This document shows positions 46,008-56,412 of a stretch of 64,000 bases of DNA, in pieces. The stretch comes from Haberlea rhodopensis. Its lineage: Eukaryota > Streptophyta > Magnoliopsida > Lamiales > Gesneriaceae. Numbering within the stretch: position 1 is the first letter of the stretch; each line of letters opens with the position of its first letter. A program made the position numbers and the translations under genes. Location: NCBI GenBank assembly GCA_907163345.1, contig CAJQUN010000154.1, positions 1,398,603 to 1,462,602 of the forward strand. Direction: 5' to 3'. The notes under the pieces are model-generated. The model did no database searches, was not told the DNA's origin, and was given only the letters and a program-made list of their open reading frames with translations.

Positions 46008-49000
46008 TATAAACTTAGGCAGGAAACAAAAATCAACAATAATAGAAGATCAATAGGACTAAACAAGACATATTAAATGTATTTTATAAGAGAGCACGAT
46101 TATATATTTGACAGAGGAATGATAAATAAAGAGTAAAAACACATAATTGCAACGAATAAAATCACAGCAACAAACAAATAAAAGCATATGCTAACTTATT
46201 TTCGCTTCCAAACTCATGTTTTTTCATAAGTACCACAAAGCTACATCCACACACAATGCGCAAATTTTTTTTATCTAAACCCATTTGCCAATTTTTCCAA
46301 TTTCTATCGATCATTTCACCAAAATACATTATGACACTAACAATTAGTCCATGTATATGCATTGAGATATGGAAGAAAAAATTGTAAGGTGTCTCCTTTG
46401 AATGAACAAATCTGTGCTACAATCCACACATGTTCCTGAAAGAAAGAAAGAAAAAAGCAAACCATTTTAAAAAAACGTAATTGAAATGAAAATCGAGAAA
46501 ATCAGATTCGATAATTTGATAAATCAGCCTGCCGGGAAGTTCTTTGTGCCTGAAGATGATACGGAATGTGAGGGTTTCTGGAAGGAAAAGAATATGAATC
46601 TTAACGAAATCTAATGGGAGCACGGAAAGAAAAAGATGGGGAAGGGGTGAAGGAGCTGGAAGCGCGAGGAGGTGAGAAACCACTGCTGACAATGAGAAAT
46701 CGGAAGGGGAAACTACTACTGTTGATTATTATTACAATTATCACCTGGCGTGAAAATACTATTTTTTCCCTCGGATTTCTTGATGCTTGTAACAAATACT
46801 TTGTGCCACCAAAACCATGCAGACCAATAATTATAGCGGTGGTTGGGGGATTGAATTCTGGCCGAAACAACTCTTTTCGTCATGGAGGGTGGTGCAAATA
46901 AGCCACAGCCTCACTGAAATGCTGCACCAGAAGTCAAAAAACGCCTGCGAGAATAAAAATGAGGGATAACATACTTAAACTACAAATTACAACAAATGCT
47001 AATAAAAAATATAACGACAAAAAGTTATTTGAATTATACAGAGGTAGAGCAACATAAATATCAAGAAATGGGAGTAAGACGAATAACAAAAGAATAACGA
47101 ATGAATGGCTTCTCCCATTGTTCCAAAGTAACAAAATTATTATGGCAGAAAACCAAAAAAGCCCGATATTGAAACAGGGAAGTGGGATCATCAATTTAAA
47201 GCAAATGGTCAACATAGTTGACATTAAAATCTTAATTCCTAATGATTAAGACATTGAACATGTTTCTAAAATTTTAATTTCGGTGGTCAAATATGAATGC
47301 AATATGACGGAGAAAAACACATATTCATTGTGAGATTATGTTAGGGAAAACACAATAAAAAGAGAACAGGAGGTTCACACCCAGAAAAATAAGAAATTTA
47401 GACAGTGAAATTGGATGGATATATAAACCATGAAAATTATAGATCTATATAGATGTATACATGAAATAAAACAGTGAAACCCAAGAAATTAATACCAGAT
47501 GCATTAAAGCACGTGATTATACAAAATTAAAATAAACAAATAAATCTGTCGATGTCCATAAATAACATTGTATATCATAAATTAGGTTTCGGAGCAAACC
47601 AGCAAACAACGAACATCATTAACACACAAATTATTTCATTAAAATCATTAACACGCAAATTATTTCATTAAACTGATAAAATCTAGGTTGATTTGATGAA
47701 AAGCCTACCATTTTTCTGTGGGAGCAACGCTATCTCCATTCTTGCTCGTCTATATAGTGAATCTTTGGTTGAGAGAACGAGAATTTGAATCGAAGCAGAG
47801 ATGGAAGAGAAGGCAAGGGAAAAGGGAAAAGGCCACCTATTTGAGTAGATTGAGACATTTGTCAAACATATGGATAAAAACATGCAAGTTGGCTAAGAGA
47901 TGTGAAAACTCTCTTCCTCTTTAAAGTGCAATCTCTTTCTCATTTTCTATGCTTTTGACCAAACACAATTTGTTTCCCCACCATAAGATACGTTCTGATC
48001 ATAAAAAGAATATCTTGCGGCACTTAAAAAATAAGTGTTAAATTTCATGTGACATAAAGGTGAACCAATGACTTCAACAATATGGAAGTAGTAAACTAAC
48101 AATGAAACATTGTCCAGAAAATTTCATGATATCACCAAAATAAGCCTTATTGAACATAAAAACAAAAATTTATCCTTTAAATTCAGTAAATATCTTAAAT
48201 AAAAAGAAATTAGTATAATATTTATCCGTCGACAATTTATAAAACATTTTACAGGCATTACATAATCATTAATCCAGTTTGCATAATGAGAATCATGCTG
48301 TGAAAACACCAAAATACAGAGACCATACTTAGGCAATATATCATTGGTCTTAGCCATGATGATTTGAAAAACATTTACGACAATGATTATTTGATTTATA
48401 GACGAACATGTAACAAAGATTCGAAAACAAAAAGTTGATTCTTTCATCACAATCTCAAGAAAATAACACTTGACTGTCGAAAAATTTGATGACGAAGAAG
48501 AGGAGAAATTAACGAAACAACTGGAAATGTGAGAGGGTAGCGAAGTGATTGAGTAATCTGAAACACTTCCCCGACAAAAATGCAACATTTACGTAAAATG
48601 CACATTAATACAAAAAATGTACCATCGTGAGGAGCGATCAAATTGAGGCAACCGTAACAGACGAGAGCGATCAGTTGATTCATTGCAGTGACGAACGAAT
48701 GTGAGGCTCTTGAACACCGAGAAGGCATCGAACAACGGTAACATGTAATGCTTGAGGAAAGATGTGATAAAACGGATGGTGGTCGACGATTTTGGTTTGA
48801 GAGAAGAATCGGGTATACGGACGGAATTGTGGGGGTGAGGTTGAGGGTGAACAATTGTTTTTACGGTTTATAATTGAGAGAGAAATTGGGTTACAGATGG
48901 AAATGTGGGGATGTGGTTCAGGGTGAAGGTATTTTTTTTGACCATTTTGCCCTTGTTAATAAAAGGAATGAAACTTTGTTGGGTGTACACTGTAATTTCC

Positions 49001-49067
49001 AATTGGTTTAATTTCACGGACGAAAAACGGTTAGTTTAGAGTAGTGATGTATTATAAGATAGTAAGA
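46008..49067 (-). mobile_element. Partial second Helitron copy, head-to-tail
   Basis: About 3 kb, repeating 42701-46007 with high identity and the same TCTTACTATCTTATAATA start (49067). It lacks the part equivalent to 40676-42700, including the 3' terminus. Across the outer junctions the gypsy LTR sequence closes up well (ctctatata | taagactattctag) when compared with the other LTR. Confidence 0.6.
46600..48728 (-). pseudogene. Exon-like pieces repeated in both Helitron copies (unidentified)
   Basis: Three minus-strand pieces have splice signals. 48728-48623 starts MPSRCSRASHSFVTAMNQ and ends at GATG|GTACAT. 47739-47709 starts MEIALLPQKN and ends at AATG|GTAGGC. A third begins after TCTCGCAG near 46945 and contains FRPEFNPPTTAIIIGLHGFG. 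In the left copy (43280-45680) the first is broken by a deletion that gives MPSRSSRLQ and a stop. Indels between copies put the third in different frames. The parent gene or genes are unknown to me. Confidence 0.35.
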
Positions 49068-50010
49068 TAAGACTATTCTAGAAAATCTCTCACAATTCAC
49101 GCAATTTTCGAAACACACACTAGCACACACTAAAATATGTATAATTTTCAGCAAGGAAAGGAGATGAAATGCATCGCGTTTTTGCCACTCAAATCCATTG
49201 ACATGCAAGAATCATTTTTGATCTCAGTATGTGGGCTTTTGTTATATATTCGTTTAGTTTTTTTTTTTGAAATTTCAATTGATTATTGAAACTATGATGT
49301 TTTTATGAAAATTATATTTTTGAAGCACTTCAAATTTTGAAATCCAATTGGTGGGAATCCCGAGTTCTGTTCTGACCCTGATGCAGTGTGATTAAAACCG
49401 TTTTCTGACCTGATATGATGGTTAACCGTTGTTCTGGGAAGTCTGGACCCTTTATTCGTGGTTGATCCGATGTTTCTGACCTTATCTCTAGGAGGGTTAA
49501 GTATAGAGAACTGATATCATTACAATGAGGAAATTAGAGGATTTAATGTGCTTTACATATATGAAAAATATTTATGATATGACATGTTATGTTCTGGCTC
49601 TGATTAGAGCAATTCTGTCAAATTTATGTTTCAGTATTCATATCAGTTTATGCTCCGATTATGATAAATGTTTTGGAAAATTATGAAAAAATATTATATT
49701 ATCACGTCGATTGATCCCCACTTATTGAGTGTTTTCCAAAACACTCACCCCTTACATCCACTCCACAGATAAAAGCGAATATGAAATCAAAGAAGAAGAT
49801 CAAATCAGTTTTGGAGATAATGATTTAGTTGATGTTGTTTAAGATGTCGCTGCCATTGATTTATGAAGCTTCCGTTGATATTTGTAAGAAATATTTATTT
49901 ATGGATAAAAGACTGGTTTTAGTTGAATTCTGTATTACAAGGCTTGTTGATTTCGAGTTGTTATTTGGAAACAACGCCGGTGTTATCGACCCCCATTTCG
50001 AGGCATGACA
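49068..50010 (+). repeat. 5' LTR of the Tekay-like element, distal part
   Basis: Matches 52033-52534 of the 3' LTR (ctagaaaatctctcacaatt, gcgtttttgccac, ccgttttctgacctgat). The proximal part is 40347-40675. Confidence 0.85.
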
Positions 50011-51490
50011 TTTAAGTGGTATCAGAGCGAACCAGATTCCATAATCCCACTAGGAAAAGACTTCTAGTTGAAATATAACATTAGATTATAAAACCTAGTA
50101 TAACAGACCAGCTGAAGAAAATAAAAATCAGTTGGGAAAAGTCGATCCTCGCTAATTACGATAATCAGAACAATACCAGTCTGATTAATCAAGTGAGCAA
50201 CGATTATACTATTTTAATTTCAAAAGTAAAAAAATAAAAATAAAAAAGAAATTTTCAAAAATACCATTTCTCAACCTTCTGCCCATCCGCCGCCGCCACC
50301 GCCTCCATAACTGACGGTTGACCCAGCACCAGAATCGTCATCACCATGCGAACGAACTGCAAAAATCTTGTAGCCATTAAAACTCGATTTATCCTCTAAT
50401 CATTGACTAACCCTCGCCCCAAACCCTTCACGCTGCCCTGCTCTGATCTCATCGCTGCCGAGGATTTCTTGGTCAATCCGATATACCGCTCTGACGAACA
50501 TAACCTCTGGAGTAAAAGCCATCATTCAACGGAAACTTACAGTTAGCGGACGATGGTCAATTTTCTATCAACTCCGGCGCTCACAAGAACCCTAACAACC
50601 ATGAAAATTCATTCCCCTATTTCTTAAAAACCGTAAAATAATTTTTCAATTAACTCTGGGAATTTGATCATTATCCAATGTAGATCTAAATCCCAATATC
50701 CATCATCACTCACAATTACCGTAAGATCACCAATTTTTCGATTTCCTCATGCCACTCACATGAACCCTAGGGCAAAAACTTCCATCCCCGCTTTCTCCGT
50801 CATCCTTGCGTATGTTTTCAATCCAATCGGGATTATACATCGTCTCGCGATAATTGTTAAAGCCCTCATGTAATTTAAAGTTCCAGTGAACTGGCGATGA
50901 CGGATTTCGAAAACGTAATTCTCGCCACATGAACCCTGAAAAAGGAGAAAATTCATCTTCCGATTTCTTCGTCAAAGGCGCACCAAAACTCAATTACGTT
51001 TCACCATGGCCAATACGTCACACGGGCAACCCAATTCTTCAATCAATTTCTGAAAATGATTTCCAGATCTCTCGATTGATACTTCGCCCTATTAGATTCC
51101 AACCTAAGAAAATTTCATAAATACATTTTGCATATAATTTTTTTTATACCTTAGTAACCCTTTTATTTGGACATGTCTACTAAGATCTCATCTATTCAGA
51201 CTAGGTGATAATGATATGTAGTTAATAGACAGAGAAATAATATTTTAATTTGAAAAAAAAAAATATAAATATTAATTAGAAGAATTTTAATAAGAATAAT
51301 AAGAAATTTTTCTTTGGTATTCTAGTAATAATTTTATTTGTTAACGATTTCGTTATGAACCTCTCAACTTAATTAATAAACTTTTTACTCTCCGAGCATA
51401 TCTCGAATTGTGTTATCTCTCGGGTACGCCCCTATTCAAACCACCTGCTGTTAATATCTTAAAAGTTATATCCCTCTTTGTAAGTCATGA
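50011..51490. other. Internal region of the Tekay-like element, non-coding
   Basis: After the primer site there is no gag or pol. Several loosely repeated phrases occur (acatgaaccctag, tctccgtcatcc). Short ORFs here are not convincing. Confidence 0.5.
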
Positions 51491-51514
51491 AGACTTCGAT
51501 TGAGAATCTGAAAT

Positions 51515-51700
51515 ACAAGGAAATTTCCATCCGGATCGTGGATTCAAAGGGCCAAGTATTGAGGTGAAGGATCATTCCATAAGTCAAAATTCAATGGTCA
51601 AACCATAAGAAAAAAAAGCTACATGGAATGTAGAAGAAAAGATGCGAGAGAAATACCACTATCTTTTCCAAGGTCAACTTAGTCAAGTTTCGAGAACGAA
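51515..51700 (+). pseudogene. Last remnant of Tekay-like pol
   Basis: Across frames the sequence gives YKEISIRIVDSKGQVLR, then VKIQWSNHKKKKATW and EEKMREKYHYLF. This is the chromodomain-type pol tail of Tekay/Del elements (VKVLW...EATWExExxMRxxYPxLF). Stops and frame changes are present. Confidence 0.65.
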
Positions 51701-51722
51701 ACTTCTAATAAGGAGGGATGAA

Positions 51723-51899
51723 TGTGAAAACCTGGTTTTTCCAACCAAGTCAACAATTAAAGTTTTGGTCAAATCACAATTAGAATCCTTAAGTTAATCC
51801 AACTACTTGATGTTATTTGGTCAAACCAAATACTAAGTATAGATAATATTGAATTTTATATCATAATATCTTGACAAGATATAATATTGAATTATATTA

Positions 51900-51947
<48 letters not shown>

Positions 51948-52534
51948 CCAAGATCCGTAGATAAAGCATAATCTAAAGATAAGTTTTGGACGATTGAATT
52001 TCAGAAGTCATAGAAACCGAGATTCTCGAATTTCAAGCTCTATAAATATAACTAGAAAATCTCTCACAATTCACACAATTTTCGAAACGCACAATAGCAC
52101 TCACTAAAAGATGTGAAATGTTCAGCAAGGGAAAGTAGAGGAAATTCATCGCGTTTTTGCCACCCAAATCCATTGACACGCAAAGAATCGTTTTCTGATC
52201 TCAGTAAGTGGACTTTTATTATATATTCGTTCGTTTTTGAAAAATCATATCTATGTTTTGAAATTTCAATCGATTATGGAAACTATGATGTTTTGATGAA
52301 AATTATATTTTTAAAGCACTTTAAATTTTGAAATCCAAATTGTGGGAATTCCGAGTTATGTTTCTGACCCTAATACAGTGGAATTATAACCGTTTTCTGA
52401 CCTGATAAGGTGGTTAAGCGTTGTTCTGGGAAGTTCGGACCCTTTATTCGTGGGTGATCCGATGTTTTTGATCTTATCTCTAGGAGAGTTAAGTATAGAG
52501 TACTGATATCAATACAATGAGTAGATTAGAGGAT
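51723..52534 (+). repeat. 3' LTR of the Tekay-like element, truncated by a copia insertion
   Basis: Starts TGTGAAAACCTGG after a polypurine tract and aligns to 40347-40675 and then to 49068 onward. It stops at ttagaggat, directly before TGTTGAGCC of the next element. Confidence 0.87.
51902..51946. repeat. (AT)n microsatellite in the LTR
   Basis: About 22 AT units. The matching place in the 5' LTR (40545-40565) has only a short tatatatata run. Confidence 0.95.
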
Positions 52535-52699
52535 TGTTGAGCCTTAAACGCATGGTTGCGTTTAATGCGTTAAATTATCCCCGGTCAATCTTTGAGTTTT
52601 GATGATCAACAAAACTTGTGTTTGTTATACTAATGCATCTACTTAGTGTGCAGATTAAGTGATGAAAAGTGGTTTGGAATGAAGAAAATCGAGTGTGCG

Positions 52700-53150
52700 T
52701 ATTCTGGCCTGGATCGCCCCAGGCGATGGTGATCATCGCCCCAGGCGATGGCAGCCAGGCGAGGCATCGCCACGCACATCGACAGAGGCGATGGCTAGGC
52801 AAGCATACCAGGAAGATCGCTCCAGGCGATGATGACCATCGCCTGAGGCGATGGCAACCATGCGGGACTTCGCCCCGCACATTGACAGAGGCGACGCCGA
52901 GGCATGAGCGGGCATGCGCGCAGGGGGAGATCGTTTGAGGCGATGGGCTGATCGCCCGAGGCGATGCGATGAACGCCTGAGGCGATGTGGAGTTCGTTTG
53001 AGGCGATGACAGATTTGGACATGTTGAGGCTACGGCCTTGATTTTTGCTATTGATCGCCTGAGGCGATCCACCGATCGCCTGGCGATGCGTGTATTTTGG
53101 CGACCGTTGGGGCGCGGCGATGGTGATCGCCTGAGGCGATGTCCGAGGCT
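52700..53150. repeat. GC-rich array of ATCGCCTGAGGCGAT-type palindromes in the outer copia LTR
   Basis: Perfect 15-mers start at 52838, 53054 and 53126. Many variants (gatcgccccaggcgatgg, aacgcctgaggcgatg) are scattered between. The stretch is far richer in GC than its surroundings and lies in the U3 part of the LTR. Confidence 0.88.
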
Positions 53151-53193
53151 ATCGAGGAGTGATTTCAGCCTTATGTGTAGCAACGGCTAGTAG

Positions 53194-54688
53194 TGTTGGG
53201 ATATGCCCTAAGACAAGTCATTAGATGATTGTTTAAGACATACAATGTTTATGGATTTATGAATGGCAATTCATTATTATATATTATTCTTTTAACTGTG
53301 CATTGTGAATTAATATATATGTTAATGTCCTTAGAATAATATTGTATTATTCTTAAAGATGTCCCTAGTCAAGTATTATCATGAATATGGATAATGATAA
53401 CACGTAGAGACTAGTATATGTTGATCGATGAATTGTTCATTGATATGAGATATCAAATCAACATATGGGTACATGTTAGAGAACGATGTACTGGACAGAC
53501 CCACCATGAGAATGCAACATGGATAGTTATATGATCGTCATATGCAATTCTCATAGTGATAATAATGTATACAATCCTTACAACTTGTGATCATCAGAGA
53601 TCCCAACATAAGGAGTTATGTATCTTGATATCGTCAAACGTTACCCGTAACAGGGTATACTATAAAGGCGACTATTGGATACACTACGAATTATGTAGAG
53701 GGATGTTGACTGATCGAGATAGGATTTGTCCCTCCTATATAACAGGAGATGTGTTTGGCCCTTGATCAAGTGAGAACTAAAATGCATGGCCATGCTCGAA
53801 TGAGTCGATATGAGATATCGAGCTTATTCGTTTATTCTAGTTCTACTTGGGGATCAAGAAATAAAGATTGGATATACGAGTATGACTATTCCATGACTCG
53901 TGTTCAATCTAAACACAAAGGACAAAGGGATTAAGTTACATGATTAATATTATCACAAGTTCTAAAGGTTATGTCGAGTCATTGACATTCTCGTAATTTG
54001 GGTAGCATCGATGTGTTGCTAGATACCGCTCAATGCTTGCGACATAAAATGAGATTTTATGTCACTGCCAACATTACGAGATCCTATCGGGTCGCACAAA
54101 GATTAAATCGAGAAGGGAAATTAAATTCATGGGATGAATTAAATAATTAAGAGGAGTCTTAATTAATAATCATAAGGATTAATTAAATCATGGGCTTAAG
54201 CCCATGAAGCTTTGAGAAAGCCTTTAATTAATTATATAAAAGTGATTACAAGGTGTTTAATTGTAAGACACAATTCATAACATAAAAACCTAGCACAAAA
54301 GAATCACTCTCGGCCGCTACCATCATCTTGAACTTTCGGCCACTTCATAGCCGAGTAGTTCTTGGCGATTTTGTGCCAATTTGATTGTGAATCAAAGTGT
54401 GGTTTTTTGGTTCCGGTTTAATATCTTGTCTAGCAACTTGATATTAAACTATCCCTTCACTCGATTTGATCGTGTGGATACCGTTGAGGCAAAACCAATC
54501 GAGTTTTGCTTAGTGACTCGGAGAAGGCGTAGGACGTGGTGCAGCTCCGTGGATTCGGCCTCAAACACGCTACAAGGGTAAGACTCTTATGTAATTCTCT
54601 AATCCGATATGATTCCCTATGTATAGATCGCTGGTTTGTAATCCCAAATTTTATTCCGCTGCGTTGTATGCTCATGGGGTTACTTACA
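53194..54688 (+). repeat. 5' LTR of the inner copia
   Basis: TGTTGGGATATG...TTACTTACA. TATATAAA at 54233-54240 is the likely TATA box. An 18-bp perfect palindrome lies about 27 bp upstream of it (54189-54206). Confidence 0.95.
54189..54206. promoter_or_regulatory. 18-bp palindrome in U3 of the inner copia
   Basis: CATGGGCTTAAGCCCATG, a perfect palindrome holding two GGGC/GCCC halves, just before the TATA box. It is unchanged in the 3' LTR (61387-61404). TGGGC/GCCCA motifs are known plant TCP-type sites; binding here is inference. Confidence 0.6.
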
Positions 54689-54689
54689 G

Positions 54690-54702
54690 TGGTATCAGAG
54701 CC
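54690..54702 (+). other. Primer binding site (tRNA-Met) of the inner copia
   Basis: TGGTATCAGAGCC, one base after the LTR end. Confidence 0.9.
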
Positions 54703-54935
54703 GTGTACAAGGCTCATATCGGATTTTATGTGGTTAAATAGTTTAATCATGTTAGAATTTATATTGCATGCTATTTAAAACTGTATTTTCATATATGATA
54801 TGGAAAAATCGATTTTGTGAAAATCATCGTATGATAATATATATGATATAATTGACGGATCGAAATATATGATAATTCGTGATCAAAAACCGGAACATTG
54901 GCTCGTGTAGGCTCACGGCCGACGCCACCTAGGTG

Positions 54936-55250
54936 CTAGGGTTTCGAACCCTAGTCACCATGGCTCGGCCGCCGCATCAAAGAGGCTAGGGTTTTCGAAC
55001 CCTAGTCAAATAAGCCTCTCGGCCGCCGCTTAAGGGCTAGGGTTCGGACCCTGGCTCGAGCATGGGTCAAGCCGTCGCACTATCTAGGGTTTTGAACTCT
55101 ATTGGCTCGATAAAGTATTGAGAAGGTGCAAGATTGGCTCGATAGAATCGACATGGTGCAAGGCGGCTAGGGTTTGGAACCCTAGCAGCGCCGCACCCAA
55201 GCCGCCGCATGGACCATGGCTCGGCCATGGGCTAGGGTTTCGAACCCTAG
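54936..55250. repeat. Palindromic CTAGGGTTTCGAACCCTAG repeats in the leader
   Basis: Perfect 19-mers lie at 54936-54954 and 55232-55250. Near copies are at 54985, 55037, 55084 and 55167. The gaps carry cggccgccgc-like GC-rich phrases. They lie in the untranslated leader between primer site and gag. Confidence 0.9.
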
Positions 55251-56412
55251 GCCCACTATTGGTCCAGCCGTGGGTTTTGGTTCGAACCATGGTGGTTCGT
55301 GTTTTAGTCGCTTTAGTTCGTGGCATGTGATGTCCCGAGCGTACGATAATTTTTCAAAAATTATATTACAGTTTTAATTAGAATTAAATTTAAAATGTTT
55401 AGAATTTAATTAATTAAATGTTAATGCATGCTTTATGTGTTGTTTGAGCATGGTGCGTGGTTATAGCCCTTTGACCTATTAGATAGGATTTGTGAATGAT
55501 TGTAATTTATAATACGACCTGCGAGTCGTGCCTTTCTCTATTTTATTCTAAATGTAATCCCTCCCCTATGTTCCCCTCGAATGCGAATCGAGGAATTCTA
55601 TATCTTGTAAAATAGTGTAGTTTATTTTATTGATGGTGATCAATGAAGATGGAGCATCGTGCCGGGATGAGGAGGCCATTCACAAATTGGAGCCAAAGGA
55701 AGGTGCTTATGAAGTTACCTTAGGTTGACTCATAGGAGTTTCTCATTGGCTTGAGAAACTCATTAGTAGGGGCTATAACCATGTCACGTTTTAATTATGT
55801 ATGTTGATGCATGATTTATCTTATGTTTTAGTTTGATAATAGTATTACACATATATGTAGATATGTATACAACTATATGTAGTGGACATATTTTAAATTA
55901 TCAAATTAATCATGAGATCAATAAATCCCTCTAAAATATTAAGTTTTAGATGCCTTCCAAATAAAAGTACTCGTCAATAACTTCGATTGTACATGTGTGG
56001 GTTTGCCAAAGCAAAGCACCGTGGCAATCTTAGTAAGGCGCGAAAGGATAAAAGTGATATCCGTTATACTTTAATTGGGTACTGACTTAACTAGGTTATC
56101 TCAATAGGATTGGGAACCTAGAGGCATGGGTTGGATCATAATTCATTTGATGAATTGAACAAAGTGTTGTTCGTCCAACTATCCAAGAATTATATGTGAT
56201 GTAATTGACAAAGTGTTGTCTACCTAAATAACCGAGTCTTGGGCGATTAGCCAAAGCTAACTCAAGATTAGGCGAAATATGGATCTTGGCCCACTAAAAG
56301 TTTCGAGGGTTGATATTTTTCAAATAAAATAGTGGGAGTATCATTTAATATAAGACCATGTTAAATGATTTAAATCATAAACTTATTTTGCATATTTATA
56401 TTGTAGATATCC

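Larger units (their letters stand above)
40347..52534 (+). mobile_element. Deleted Tekay/Del-like Ty3/gypsy element, split by later insertions
   Basis: The 5' LTR starts TGTGAAAACCTG at 40347 and runs to 40675. It resumes at 49068 and ends GCATGACA at 50010 (about 1272 bp net). A tRNA-Met primer site (TGGTATCAGAGC) begins at 50017. The internal part is only 1.7 kb and keeps just the tail of pol. After the tract aaggagggatgaa the 3' LTR starts at 51723. It is cut at 52534 by a copia element, and its remainder must lie right of the window. It is non-autonomous because almost all coding sequence is gone. Confidence 0.8.

Noticed and set aside
50727..50993. 88-codon minus-strand ORF in the gypsy internal region
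   Set aside because: Made of loosely repeated leader phrases. No gag or pol match.
52575..53183. 202-codon minus-strand ORF
   Set aside because: Produced by the GC-rich palindrome array in the outer copia LTR. Low-complexity and no domain.
53556..53934. Two ORFs that recur identically at 60753-61131
   Set aside because: They are the same LTR positions in the two LTRs of one element. Identity reflects recent insertion, not coding.
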